Shown: positions 47,279-57,586, counted from the first letter of the stretch. The stretch is 64,000 bases of DNA from Henriciella pelagia (GCF_002088945.1 NZ_NCSU01000006.1:62001-126000); one strand, 5' to 3'. The notes: generated by a model from the letters alone, not told the origin. Numbers and translations are program-made.

Positions 47279-48058
47279 TTACTCCGGCGCAGGCTCGCCG
47301 GACTCAGCTTCAATCGGATCAGTATTGTCAGATTCGCCTTCGGAGTCCTCTGTGGGAGTCTGTTCGACGACTGGCTCCGGCGCGGCCGGGGCGTCTTCGC
47401 CCAGTGCTTCGTCCAGAACAGCCTTCATGCCGTCCCAGCGCCGCCAGTCATAGCCAGGCAGCGTTTCGCCGTTCAGAAGAACGGTCGGCGTGGCTTCGAC
47501 ACCATCCTCGATACCAGCATCGACAGATGCGGCGATGGCCCGGCGAAGGTCAGAGTTCTGCAGGCAGGCATCGAACTCTGCCGGGTCGGTAATGCCGTGA
47601 TTGGCCGCGACCTGCTGGAGCGCCTGTTTGACCTGTCCGCCCTGACGGGCAAGGCTCAGGATGGCGGTCTGGCGCGAGAACAGTTCTTCAAGCACGTCAA
47701 AATATTTGTCCTCGCCGGCGCAGCGCGCAATCGCGAAACCGGCGACGGAGATTTCCTGCGGCGGTGTCGGGAACTCCCGGAAGACGAATTTCACCTTGCC
47801 GGTCGAAACGTATTCTTCCTTCATCTGGTCGACCACATCGTTCTGGAACTGAAGGCAGGCCGGGCAGGTCCAGGACGCGTATTCGGTGACCGTGACAGGT
47901 GCATCATCAGATCCAAGCGTCATCTCGGTGACGGCGGCCGGCTCCGTGGTGCCGGAAGTCTGGTTGCCTTCTGAGCTGTCCGCGCCGCCACAGGCGGCGA
48001 GTGCCAGCACGGATGCGGCGAACAGGGATGCGCGGCTGGTGATGGCTGTCATGTTCAT
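47279..48058 (-). CDS. DsbA-like thiol-disulfide oxidoreductase lipoprotein
   Basis: 259 aa with lipobox LAAC (Cys23). Thioredoxin fold with active site CPAC (Cys65, Cys68) and the cis-Pro loop GVEATPTVLLNGETLPG. Longer than DsbA by a disordered acidic tail (~215-259, EQTPTEDSEGESDNTDP). It is expected to oxidise or isomerise envelope proteins, in the BdbD/DsbA-family branch common next to smc in Caulobacterales. Membrane anchoring by lipid, not by helix. 24 bases from smc. Confidence 0.92.
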   Translation of the reverse strand: MNMTAITSRASLFAASVLALAACGGADSSEGNQTSGTTEPAAVTEMTLGSDDAPVTVTEYASWTCPACLQFQNDVVDQMKEEYVSTGKVKFVFREFPTPPQEISVAGFAIARCAGEDKYFDVLEELFSRQTAILSLARQGGQVKQALQQVAANHGITDPAEFDACLQNSDLRRAIAASVDAGIEDGVEATPTVLLNGETLPGYDWRRWDGMKAVLDEALGEDAPAAPEPVVEQTPTEDSEGESDNTDPIEAESGEPAPE

Positions 48059-48118
48059 AACCTTTGCTTAAGAATTGAGTCGGAGTGGTTTCCAAGAAGT
48101 TAACGACGCCGCTGACGC

Positions 48119-48664
48119 CTAGGATTCATCGGTGGTTAGCACAGCTTCGCCGAGGGCCAGAACCGCCTTTCGCAGGTCTGTGTCCTCGATCGTCTGGACA
48201 GAGGAGAGGAGGCTTTCGCGCTCAGACGGAGTGAGTGTTCGGCGCTTTTTGGCGGGCGCGGCAGGCGGCGACTGTTTCAGCGGGCCCTGCACGATGCGGA
48301 TGTCGCGCACATCGCCGCCGAGTGAAACCGAAACGCGCTGGCGAATAAGCTCGCTCTGATGCTGAACCATGGTGGACGCCGCCGGAATGCAGCGCAACGT
48401 GAGCACGCGGCCCTTGCCCTTCGGGCTGGCCCCGATCTTGTCCGGCTCGCACACCTTCGCGAGGGAAGGGCCGACAATGTCGGCCCATTGCAATTTCAGC
48501 CGCCCGATGGCCGGGCCTTTTTCGGGAAGCTTCTTGCGGGCCAGCTTCATGATCTCTGCGCCCACCGACTTTGGCGGCGCCGCAAGCGGGCGCGCGCGCT
48601 GGTAACGCAGGCGAATGCGTGCGCGCGCTTCTTCGATGGGATCGAGGCTTGACCTGTTGACCAT
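48119..48664 (-). CDS. DUF721 protein (DciA-like helicase-loader relative)
   Basis: 181 aa from ATG 48664 (MVNRSSLDPIEEARARIRLRY); ATG 48685 is possible but would overlap the divergent mutY start. The core LKLQWADIVGPSLAKVCEPDKI and GKGRVLTLRC...MVQHQSELIRQRV (in parts) identify DUF721, which includes DciA, the loader of the replicative helicase in bacteria without DnaC. Whether this member loads DnaB is an inference. The tail ~115-181 is low complexity. Head-to-head with mutY. Confidence 0.85.
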   Translation of the reverse strand: MVNRSSLDPIEEARARIRLRYQRARPLAAPPKSVGAEIMKLARKKLPEKGPAIGRLKLQWADIVGPSLAKVCEPDKIGASPKGKGRVLTLRCIPAASTMVQHQSELIRQRVSVSLGGDVRDIRIVQGPLKQSPPAAPAKKRRTLTPSERESLLSSVQTIEDTDLRKAVLALGEAVLTTDES

Positions 48665-48683
48665 GCTCGCGATTGTGCACGCC

Positions 48684-49745
48684 ATGCCGACAAGAGAAAA
48701 GGCCGCCAGTGCGGAATCAACAAGATTTGATGGACTGAGCGATGCCTTGCTGGACTGGTATTCAGCCCATGCCCGCGATTTGCCCTGGCGTATAGGCCCG
48801 GCCCAGCGCGCAAAAGGCATTCCGGCTGACCCTTATCGTGTCTGGCTTGCCGAGATCATGCTGCAGCAGACGACCGTTCCACACGCGGCGCGCTATTTCG
48901 AGGCCTTCACACGTCGCTGGCCGACGGTCGTCGATCTTGCGGATGCGGCAGACGCCGATGTGATGGCCGCCTGGGCAGGGCTTGGCTATTATGCGCGAGC
49001 CCGCAACCTTCTGAAGTGCGCCCGCGAAGTGGTCGAGCGGGGCGACTGGCCAAGGACAGAAACCGGACTTCGTGAGCTTCCCGGGATCGGAGCGTATACG
49101 GCGGGTGCTGTTGCGGCGCTTGCCTTCAATCAGCGCGCGCCCGCTGTGGACGGGAATGTCGATCGCGTCTTCGCGCGACTGCTGGCGGCGAAAGGCGAAT
49201 GGAAAGCCGAGAAGGCTGTGATCGCATCGCTTGTTCGCGATCTTGTCCCCGCGGACCGCCCGGCTGAGTTCGCCGAAGCGCTGATGGATCTCGGAGCCAC
49301 CATCTGCACGCCGAAACGGCCCAATTGCCTGATCTGTCCGGTCCGGTCCTGGTGCGCCGCACAGGCCGAGGGTGAGCCCGAGCGCTATCCCATAAAGCCC
49401 GCAAGGAAAGCCAAACCGCTGCGGCGGGGAGACGTCTATGTCGTGCTTCGGTCGGGTGATGTGATGACGCAGACGCGGCCGCAAAATGGGCTGCTTGGCG
49501 GGATGCTCGGTCTGCCGACGAGTGACTGGCTGGAAGATGGAACGCCGGAGAAGCCCGACTGGCTGCCGGATTCGGCTAGACCCATCGGTGAGGTTCGCCA
49601 CGTCTTTACGCACTTTGAATTGCAGCTTTCGGTGTTCAGGCTGACCAGTGGCACCGTGCCCGGCAATCCCGGCTGGACACCGGTCGATGATGCCGAAAAG
49701 GCCCTGCCGAGCGTTTTCCGAAAGGCGCTGAAGCTCGCGTTCTAG
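48684..49745 (+). CDS. mutY: Adenine DNA glycosylase MutY
   Basis: 353 aa from ATG 48684. It removes A mispaired with 8-oxoG. Catalytic Glu57 (AEIMLQQTTV), helix-hairpin-helix LPGIGAYTAGA (~132-142), catalytic Asp156 (VDGNVDRV) and the 4Fe-4S loop C208-x6-C215-x2-C218-x5-C224 are all present. A NUDIX-like C-terminal domain (~240-353) completes it. Only 19 bases lie between its start and the divergent DUF721 start, so each promoter must overlap the other gene. Its stop overlaps the convergent antiporter gene. Confidence 0.96.
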   Translation: MPTREKAASAESTRFDGLSDALLDWYSAHARDLPWRIGPAQRAKGIPADPYRVWLAEIMLQQTTVPHAARYFEAFTRRWPTVVDLADAADADVMAAWAGLGYYARARNLLKCAREVVERGDWPRTETGLRELPGIGAYTAGAVAALAFNQRAPAVDGNVDRVFARLLAAKGEWKAEKAVIASLVRDLVPADRPAEFAEALMDLGATICTPKRPNCLICPVRSWCAAQAEGEPERYPIKPARKAKPLRRGDVYVVLRSGDVMTQTRPQNGLLGGMLGLPTSDWLEDGTPEKPDWLPDSARPIGEVRHVFTHFELQLSVFRLTSGTVPGNPGWTPVDDAEKALPSVFRKALKLAF

Positions 49746-51502
49746 GCCTCTGACGCCTTGCGATACTCCTCATCGCGTTCGGCCCCGATCTTGTCGCGCA
49801 CAGTATCGACCGGATAGCCAAACTGCTCGAGCGCACGTCCCGCAATCTGCAGTCCGGCCTCGATGGCGTCCGGGATCACAAAGGTCGCTCCGGCCTGCCG
49901 TAATGTGCGGCCATGTTCGACATCGCGGGCCCGCGCAAAGATCGGGACATTCGGGCGAATGGCGCGAATGGCTCGCACCATAAGTTCGGCGCTGACAGGA
50001 TCATCGACAGTGACGATGAAAAGTGACGCCGTGGCTGCGCCTGCTGCGTCGAGGATTTCCTTGCGCGCGGCATCACCGAGGGAGACCTGCCAGCCTTCCT
50101 TGCGGCCTTTCTGGACCGAATGGAAGCTTCGCTCGAGGATGACAATGTCGGCGCGTTCCTCGTCCAGGATGCGGGCAATCGTGTGCCCGACGCGGCCGAA
50201 GCCGGCGATGATCACATGGCCCTCGCGATCGGTATAATCGGCGACGGGCAGGGCCTCGGCTTCCGGCTGCTTCAGCTTTTTCGACAAGGCGAGGCCGAGC
50301 CGCGATGTCAGCGGGATAAGGAACATGGAGAGGCCTGCAATCGCTGTGACCGGGGTTGCGATATCGGAGCCGATGACGCCTGCCGTCATGGCGGCCGCCA
50401 TCACGACGAACGCAAATTCCCCGGCCGGCGCGAGCAGGAAAGACGCTTCCGTTGCGAGCGCGGCCGGGCCCGCGAAGATGCGGCAGGCGAGCCACGACAC
50501 GATGACTTTCAGGATGAGCAGACCGGCAAGGCCGCCAAAGACGACAGGAGCAAGCTCGACGACTTTGATGAGGTCGACGCTCATGCCGACCGTCATGAAG
50601 AAGATGCCGAGAAGCAGGCCCTTGAACGGGTCGAGATCGACCTCCGCCTGATGCCTGAATTCGGTCTCTCCGAGGACAAGTCCGGCAAGAAAGGCGCCGA
50701 GCGCTACTGACAGGCCCGCCACTGACGTCATGACCGCTGCGCCGATCACGACAAACAGCGTCAGTGCCATGAGAAAATCGCGTCCGCCCGTGCGCGCAGC
50801 GAGCCGGAACACGTATTGAAGGACGAACCGGCCCAGTCCGACGATAAGCACCACAGCAATCACGCCTTCAACAAGTGCGCGCAGCACGCTGCTGGCAATG
50901 TCGACATCGTTTTCCGGCGACAGGAAGCTGACAAAGATGAGGATCGGCGCAACAAGGATATCCTGAAACAGGAGGACTCCGAGTGCGGTCCTGCCGGCGG
51001 GACCTGCGGCGCGGTGTTCACTTGTCAGCACCTGCATGACGATGGCGGTGGAGGAAAGAGCAAGGGCAAGACCGATAACGGCAGCGGCCTGCGCCGGAAC
51101 GCCGAGGCTCCAGAGCGCCACGCCGATGAGCACCGCGCTCAGCATGGCTTGCATGGCCCCGGCCCCGAAGACCACGCGTTTCATTTGCCAGAGGTTGCGG
51201 AAGGACAGTTCAAGGCCGAGCAGGAAGAGCAGGAACAGAACGCCGAGTTCTGCAAACGGCGCGGCGGCTTCCGGCTCTGACACCGTAATGAACTGCAGCG
51301 GGCCCCAGAGATGTTCGAATGTGCCAAGGCCATGGGGCCCGAGCACGATGCCGGCAATCAGAAACCCTGCCACCACGGGCAGCTTCAGGGCACGAAACGC
51401 CGGAACGATGACCCCTGCGGCAAACAGGAAGACGAGCATGTCCTTCAGGAAGATCGCCTGCGTTTCGCTGCCCTCATGACCCATAAGCTGATCGTCCCCC
51501 AT
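49742..51502 (-). CDS. CPA2-family cation:proton antiporter with TrkA-N domain (KefB/C-like)
   Basis: 586 aa; ATG at 51502, a second at 51484. About 12 membrane helices (~20-400; AGFLIAGIVLGPHGLG, ALSSTAIVMQ, FAFVVMAAA) and then a cytosolic NAD-binding RCK/TrkA-N domain opening with HVIIAGFGRVGHTIARIL (~415). This is the glutathione-gated K+ efflux (KefB/C) plan; the ion cannot be set from sequence. Convergent overlap with mutY. Confidence 0.92.
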   Translation of the reverse strand: MGDDQLMGHEGSETQAIFLKDMLVFLFAAGVIVPAFRALKLPVVAGFLIAGIVLGPHGLGTFEHLWGPLQFITVSEPEAAAPFAELGVLFLLFLLGLELSFRNLWQMKRVVFGAGAMQAMLSAVLIGVALWSLGVPAQAAAVIGLALALSSTAIVMQVLTSEHRAAGPAGRTALGVLLFQDILVAPILIFVSFLSPENDVDIASSVLRALVEGVIAVVLIVGLGRFVLQYVFRLAARTGGRDFLMALTLFVVIGAAVMTSVAGLSVALGAFLAGLVLGETEFRHQAEVDLDPFKGLLLGIFFMTVGMSVDLIKVVELAPVVFGGLAGLLILKVIVSWLACRIFAGPAALATEASFLLAPAGEFAFVVMAAAMTAGVIGSDIATPVTAIAGLSMFLIPLTSRLGLALSKKLKQPEAEALPVADYTDREGHVIIAGFGRVGHTIARILDEERADIVILERSFHSVQKGRKEGWQVSLGDAARKEILDAAGAATASLFIVTVDDPVSAELMVRAIRAIRPNVPIFARARDVEHGRTLRQAGATFVIPDAIEAGLQIAGRALEQFGYPVDTVRDKIGAERDEEYRKASEA

Positions 51503-51615
51503 GCGCAGCCCGGTCGTGGGCCGCTATCCATGAGGGCAGCATAGGCAGGATGGACGCAGCCGTCAGCTGCCTCTTTCGCGTCTTGAGCGAATTTTCGGTG
51601 CTGCCCGCTCAGCGG

Positions 51616-52725
<1,110 letters not shown>

Positions 52726-52903
52726 TCAACTTGAACGCCCACTCCGCCGCGATTTGGTTTCTGCTTCGTTACGCTCTGCAGCTTCGTCTGCAGATTGCGC
52801 GGAAAAATCTTCGTTTCGACGTCGTAACAAGTTTTTCGTGTGCTTGTGGACAGATTTGTGGGAGAGCAGTGGAAATTCTCTGGATGACCTGTGAAAACAG
52901 GCT

Positions 52904-54037
52904 CTAGACGTCGAGCTTCAACTGTCCATTCGGGCCTTCCGGCGGACAGAACAGGTCTGTGCGAAGACGTGACCGCGGCGTGTCCAGGCGAAGCCGGCGC
53001 GCCGCCTTCTGGAAGCGCTGTGCAATGAGGCGGGCATGAGGCCCCTGGCCGCGGCCGCGTTCGAACCAGTTCGAATCATAATCCTGGCCGCCGCGCATGG
53101 CCCGCAGGAGGTTGATGATGCGCGCCGCCCGGTCCGGATAATGCTCGGCCAGCCATTCATGGAAAATGTCCTTCAGTTCGAAGGGCAGGCGGAGCAGTAC
53201 ATATCCGGCGCTCCTCGCACCATTGTCGGCGGCGGCCTCCAGCAGCGGTTCGATCTCGTGCTCATTCAGAGCAGGAATGATCGGAGCGGTCATGACGATC
53301 ACTTCAATGCCCGCATCCGCCAGCGCCCGGACCGTCTGCAGCCGCTTGTACGGCGCGGCCGCTCTCGGCTCCATCCGGCGCGACAGACGCGGATCAAGCG
53401 TCGTGATTGATACGCCGACCCGCGCAATGCCCTTGGCGGCCATGGGCGCAATGATGTCGATATCGCGCTGGATGAGTGCAGACTTGGTAAGCAGGGTGAC
53501 CGGGTGATTGTGCGCTGACAGGATTTCCAGAAATGTCCGCGTCAGTTTCAACTGTCGTTCGACGGGCTGGTAGGCATCAGTATTCATGCCCAGCGCGATC
53601 GGTTTGGGCACATAGGATGGCCGTGAGAGCTCCCGGCGCAACAGGTCCGGCCCGCCAGGCTTGAAGAAGATCCTGCTTTCGAAATCGAGGCCCGCAGACA
53701 GGCCGTGAAACGCATGCGTCGGCCTGGCGAAACAGTACACGCAGCCATGCTCGCAGCCGCGATAGGGGTTGATCGTCCGGTCGAATGAAATGTCAGGCGA
53801 GCGGTTATAGGTAATGATGGTCTTCGCGACTTCCCGGGTGAGGGTCGTCTTGAGCCGTGCCGCCTCATCATCGATCGTTCCCCAGCCATCATCGAAGGCC
53901 GCATGGGTCTCGTGCTCGAAACGGCCCGCCTGGTTTGAAATGGCGCCGCGCCCCCTTTGCTCGAACCGCTCGCCAGCGGCGGCGACATCAATCAGGGTCA
54001 CGCGGCCTTTCTTCGAAAGTTTTTGTGTCTGCCGCAT
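52904..54037 (-). CDS. PA0069/Rv2578c-family radical SAM protein
   Basis: 377 aa. The SAM cluster Cys are Cys95, Cys99 and Cys102 (YRGCEHGCVYCFARP), preceded by the family's FDRTINPYRG and followed by THAFHGLSAGLDFESRIFFK. These proteins are related to spore photoproduct lyase in fold but have no agreed substrate. The C-terminal third is basic (GQGPHARLIAQRFQKAARRL). The gene ends 198 bases before ccrM, on the same strand, and may or may not be co-transcribed. Confidence 0.92.
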   Translation of the reverse strand: MRQTQKLSKKGRVTLIDVAAAGERFEQRGRGAISNQAGRFEHETHAAFDDGWGTIDDEAARLKTTLTREVAKTIITYNRSPDISFDRTINPYRGCEHGCVYCFARPTHAFHGLSAGLDFESRIFFKPGGPDLLRRELSRPSYVPKPIALGMNTDAYQPVERQLKLTRTFLEILSAHNHPVTLLTKSALIQRDIDIIAPMAAKGIARVGVSITTLDPRLSRRMEPRAAAPYKRLQTVRALADAGIEVIVMTAPIIPALNEHEIEPLLEAAADNGARSAGYVLLRLPFELKDIFHEWLAEHYPDRAARIINLLRAMRGGQDYDSNWFERGRGQGPHARLIAQRFQKAARRLRLDTPRSRLRTDLFCPPEGPNGQLKLDV

Positions 54038-54129
54038 GAAAGGAGCAAATCACGAGAGCCAGAACAAAACAAGAACAATTATGCCAAATCTGTGGATTTC
54101 TGCGTTCGCCCAACCAGGCCAGGTGGGTC

Positions 54130-54543
54130 TCAGATTTTGCGGGTGTTGAAGGATTTCAGCATCTGCCGCAGATGCGCGGGCAGGCTGCTGGGCAGGTAGA
54201 GATCGAGTTCTTCAGATGCCGTCAGCCCGTTTGGCAACGTCCCGGCCTCGGATTCCAGGGCCAGCAGCGACATGGGTGTATTCTCAAAAATCCGGCGCGT
54301 GGACTTTTCCCGAAGGATGGTCACGACATGACTGTGGCGCGCGTCAACGCAGATCCGGTCATAGACCTCGGACACGGCAGCCTCGGGGCCTTCCAGAATC
54401 TGAAGAAAATTCGGTCCATTGAACAGCAACGTCCCCGTCACATCCGATTCGCCATTGTTCCGGATGGCGGATTCGAGGATATCCTGCAGGTCTGGGGAGG
54501 AGACAGCACTGTGCGCTGTGCTGACATAGGCAAGTCGGTACAT
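54130..54543 (-). CDS. BLUF-domain blue-light sensor
   Basis: 137 aa from ATG 54543, where AAGGA is correctly spaced; ATG 54549 overlaps it less well. A single BLUF domain (~1-95) binds FAD: Tyr6 (RLAYVS), Asn30 region (RNNGESDVTGTLLF), Gln48 (FLQILEG) and Met91 are kept. The Trp that usually stands two residues before that Met is replaced by Thr (NTPM), so the light-state switching may differ. A short basic C-terminal cap (~100-137) follows; no output domain is fused, so it must act on a partner. Confidence 0.92.
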   Translation of the reverse strand: MYRLAYVSTAHSAVSSPDLQDILESAIRNNGESDVTGTLLFNGPNFLQILEGPEAAVSEVYDRICVDARHSHVVTILREKSTRRIFENTPMSLLALESEAGTLPNGLTASEELDLYLPSSLPAHLRQMLKSFNTRKI

Positions 54544-54618
54544 TATCATCCTTAAAGATTTCAGCCGACTTGGCGGCATCTCGATTTTGGCGTCGATAAC
54601 TTAGATCAACATGTCTGA

Positions 54619-55230
54619 TCAGCGGAAGCCCCGTCGCTGTTTTTTATATCTTTTCCAGTCCTCGGCGATGTCAATGTCGATGAGTTGCGGCAGCAAAGTC
54701 ACACGGGCGTGTTCAGGAAGGTTGGACCAGACATCTTCCATGGCGTGCGGAGTGGACCAGCGGACCCCCTTGAACACTTCAGGGGATTTCAGACGCTGGC
54801 TGAGCCCCAGCAGCCAGAAGCCGCCATCGTCTGCCGGGCCGAAGACAAGCCCATTCCGTCGCAGCGAAGTGGCCGCCCGGCGAAGATGCAGATGCGACAT
54901 GTCCGGTGCATCCGCCCCGACAAAGATGACCGGTCCGACCGGGGCCTCAAGCATGGCGCGAGTCAGCCTGTCGCCGAGATGGCCATGGCCCTGCGGATAC
55001 TTCGCGATGTTCGGTGGCCATAGCCCGCCAAGCGTGTCCCCGACAGCAAGGGCCGGTTCGACATAGAGCCGCGTATCCCAGGCCGTGTCGCGCGCCGCCC
55101 GCATGGTTCGCGCCAGTGTGAAGCGTGCAATCCGTCTCGCTTCGGATCGGCCCAGCCCGTCCGCCAATCGCGTCTTTGAAAGGCCGATACGAGGCGGTTT
55201 GGCAAATATGATAAGGGTCGGTCTGGTCAT
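54619..55230 (-). CDS. TIGR04282-type (DUF2064) arsenosugar-associated glycosyltransferase
   Basis: 203 aa from ATG 55230 (MTRPTLIIFAKPPRIGLSKTRL). The AKPPRxGxxKTRL start, the FVGADAPDM stretch and GPADDGGFWLLGL are typical of DUF2064/TIGR04282 proteins, GT-A-fold nucleotidyl- or glycosyl-transferases. In other bacteria the family pairs with TIGR04283, and some pairs sit in arsenosugar clusters; no arsenic gene is present here. The TIGR04283 partner lies at 56.8 kb, separated by two genes. Confidence 0.85.
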   Translation of the reverse strand: MTRPTLIIFAKPPRIGLSKTRLADGLGRSEARRIARFTLARTMRAARDTAWDTRLYVEPALAVGDTLGGLWPPNIAKYPQGHGHLGDRLTRAMLEAPVGPVIFVGADAPDMSHLHLRRAATSLRRNGLVFGPADDGGFWLLGLSQRLKSPEVFKGVRWSTPHAMEDVWSNLPEHARVTLLPQLIDIDIAEDWKRYKKQRRGFR

Positions 55231-55292
55231 AATCAGGACAAGAAACACGCTGAATGTTACAAGGGATCAACAATCGAGGTGGGATTTAGATC

Positions 55293-55856
55293 ATGAAAAA
55301 AATCAGGCAATTCTGCATTCTGCCGCTTGCACTGGTTTCTGTGTCGGCCTGTTTCCTGACGGAGACGTCGCTCATTGATGCGGGCCAGGCGGTGCTTCCT
55401 ATGGATGGCGACATGGTGGTCTGCCTGCGGGACGAGGATCCGTGTCTTGACCTCAAGCGCCAGGCGGATGGCTATTTCGCTCAGTCGCCTGACGACCCCG
55501 CCGACACAATCACATTGCGGTTCACACCCCTGACGCAGTCGGCCGGCAAGCAGGTTTTCCTTGCCGAAGCAGAACTGACCGAAGACGAAGAGACCGGCTT
55601 TACCTACGGTCTGGCCCGGCGCTTCAGCACGCCAAATGACCGGGGCGCGACGCTGGAGATTGCCCCACTCGACTGCGAAGACGCTGATGAAGACATGCTC
55701 AGCCAGTTTGAAGCAGAGGGCGGGACTGTCGAAGTCGGCAAGATCACGTCCTGCGCGCCTGTTTCCCTGACGCAGATGAAGGGCCTCGTCCTCACCATGC
55801 ACGGCAAAGATATCGCGAAGGATGCATGGTGGGTTGAGCGGGCAAACGAGTTCTAG
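55293..55856 (+). CDS. Predicted lipoprotein of unknown function
   Basis: 187 aa with lipobox VSAC (Cys20). The mature part is acidic and beta-rich in appearance, with Cys at ~44, 51, 127 and 154 that could form disulfides (MVVCLRDEDPCLDLK and DCEDADEDM...TSCAP). No motif I know. It lies in the opposite direction to both flanking genes, between the two glycosyltransferases. Confidence 0.75.
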   Translation: MKKIRQFCILPLALVSVSACFLTETSLIDAGQAVLPMDGDMVVCLRDEDPCLDLKRQADGYFAQSPDDPADTITLRFTPLTQSAGKQVFLAEAELTEDEETGFTYGLARRFSTPNDRGATLEIAPLDCEDADEDMLSQFEAEGGTVEVGKITSCAPVSLTQMKGLVLTMHGKDIAKDAWWVERANEF

Positions 55857-55924
55857 GGATATCTGCCCCGGCGTCACACACACACGTGCTGCCACTCGGA
55901 AGGAGCGGGCCAATCTCGCAAGTT

Positions 55925-56689
55925 TCAATCTGACGGACAGGTCCGTTCGAGCAGGGCGTTAAGATCGAAATCGCGCGTACGCCAGTTTCGGGTGTCGCAA
56001 TAGAAGGTTCCGGAGCGATCATAAGGCGCACCGTGATCGTCGCATCTGGTCAGCCGTTTATCGCATTCGACAATTTCGGGGCATCCCCAGGGTTCGCAAT
56101 TCTGATAGTCGGTAACCTTGGCGCAGGTGATGACGTGCTTTCGGGTTTCTGCACGACAGGCCGCCACCTTGGCAGAAACCCCATGCGATCCTGCACCGGG
56201 CGGAGGTGTAGAGCGCGAAATTTCAGGCCGCCAGAGCGTATCCGTGCTTTCCACGTCAAAGTCTCGGACCTTGCAGAGCGACAATATCCTGTCCTCCAGG
56301 TATTCAGGCGTGAGGATCTTGCCGCCCGTTGGCGTGTCGCGGCAGAGGGTGAGAATGCGGACATCCTGGGGAGTGCCGTTCTGCTTCGCTCGGTCAATTT
56401 CCCTATTATAATCGAACACTTCAGGTTCGGTCGCGGGCAGGCCGTTTTGACGCCCAGGCGAAGCTGTTTCCTTCGGCTTTCGCAGTGCGGCTTTCAATTC
56501 TGCAGCAGCCTCAGGTGAGACATCTGCAATAATGCCTCCATCATCTCGTGGGGTCACCACCGCTTCGGGCATCTTGTCAGATGTCGATGGGTCTTGCCGG
56601 GGCGAGTCCGCGAGCGACGTGAATGCAAGGCCAGTCGACAGACACACGGACACGCCGCACACTGCAAGGATTGTCGCGATTGTCTTCAA
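55925..56689 (-). CDS. Cysteine-rich exported protein of unknown function
   Basis: 254 aa with a Sec signal (~1-27). The first half of the mature protein (~30-110) is charged and likely disordered; the C-terminal half carries all ten mature Cys residues (TLCRD, SLCKV, AACRAE, ITCAK, QNCEPWGCPEIVECDKRLTRC in parts, YCDTR, TCPSD), enough for five disulfides. I do not recognise the fold. It converges with the lipoprotein gene and is upstream of nothing on its strand except the TIGR04282 gene beyond. Confidence 0.72.
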   Translation of the reverse strand: MKTIATILAVCGVSVCLSTGLAFTSLADSPRQDPSTSDKMPEAVVTPRDDGGIIADVSPEAAAELKAALRKPKETASPGRQNGLPATEPEVFDYNREIDRAKQNGTPQDVRILTLCRDTPTGGKILTPEYLEDRILSLCKVRDFDVESTDTLWRPEISRSTPPPGAGSHGVSAKVAACRAETRKHVITCAKVTDYQNCEPWGCPEIVECDKRLTRCDDHGAPYDRSGTFYCDTRNWRTRDFDLNALLERTCPSD

Positions 56690-56789
56690 GCTTTGTCCTC
56701 GTCATCCTTCGCAGCGGCAGGTTGAAACAGACTAGCACTATTTCATGACGTGACGAAAACACTGACAAAGGAAATCCCGCAACTGCGTC

Positions 56790-57485
56790 CTAGCGATATT
56801 TTGCTGCCAGCTTCTGCGGGCTCGCACCGAGCAGGTAGCGAGAAATCAGCATTGCATTGTGCCAGCTGCGCTTGCGCCAGCCGTCGCGCTCATATTTGGC
56901 GGCCGACGTTCTCGCTTCCGCCGACAGGATCGATATCCGCGACTTGCCGATTTTCTGGACGATGCGCACATCCTCCATCAGTGGCAGGTCTTCATAGCCG
57001 CCGACTTCATCATAGAGTGCCCGTGGCAGGAGCAGGCCCTGGTCGCCATAGGGCAGGCCGAGCCATCTGGCCCGGCGGTTGGCTCTCGCAGCGATGCGCT
57101 TCGCCATCGGATGGTCTGACCGGTAGGCCAGGGTAAGGACAGCTGCCTTGTCTGGTCGCTCCGACAGATGATCCAGGACGCGCTCGGGCCAATCTCGAGA
57201 GAGTGCGGTGTCTGCGTGCAGGAAGAACAGCCAGTCGCCGCGCGCTATTTCAGCGCCCGCGATAAGCTGTTTTGCGCGACCTTTTTCGCCCCTGATGAAC
57301 GCCGCGCCGCTGCCCTCGGCGATCGCGGGCGTCGCATCTTCAGAGCCGCCATCCGATACGATGAGCTCGCGGATCAGGCCGGCCTCAAGGCCAGGCATCA
57401 GCGCATCAAGACAAAGCGGCAGGTCCGAGGCGGCATTCAGGGTCGGAATTATGATTGAGACCGGGGCAGGCATTGGATCGCTCAT
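56790..57485 (-). CDS. TIGR04283-type glycosyltransferase (GT2), arsenosugar-associated family
   Basis: 231 aa GT2 enzyme: SIIIPTLNAASDLPLCLDAL start, DGGSEDAT, the DxD-like FLHADTALS, and GDQGLLLPRALYDEVGGYED, which is the characteristic TIGR04283 stretch, with LMEDVRIVQKI. Partner of the TIGR04282 protein (54.6 kb); in many genomes the two are adjacent. The sugar and acceptor are not known for this organism. Confidence 0.88.
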   Translation of the reverse strand: MSDPMPAPVSIIIPTLNAASDLPLCLDALMPGLEAGLIRELIVSDGGSEDATPAIAEGSGAAFIRGEKGRAKQLIAGAEIARGDWLFFLHADTALSRDWPERVLDHLSERPDKAAVLTLAYRSDHPMAKRIAARANRRARWLGLPYGDQGLLLPRALYDEVGGYEDLPLMEDVRIVQKIGKSRISILSAEARTSAAKYERDGWRKRSWHNAMLISRYLLGASPQKLAAKYR

Positions 57486-57525
57486 AAAGCAAATGTAGCG
57501 GGCGTCGAGGTGCGCGAAACTGTCG

Positions 57526-57550
57526 GGAACGCGCTCGCCATCTCGGCGTT
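57526..57550 (+). promoter_or_regulatory. EcfG (general stress sigma factor) promoter of the hemerythrin gene
   Basis: GGAAC (57526-57530) and CGTT (57547-57550) separated by 16 bases, an exact match to the alphaproteobacterial EcfG/SigT consensus. It ends 36 bases before the hemerythrin start codon, giving a leader of about 30 bases. Confidence 0.75.
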
Positions 57551-57586
57551 CTGGAAGCGTAACAACTTTTCAGGAGTACGCCGAAC

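Noticed and set aside
52840-52860. A possible DnaA box (TGTGGACAG) upstream of ccrM
   Set aside because: Differs from the consensus, single copy, and no origin features nearby.
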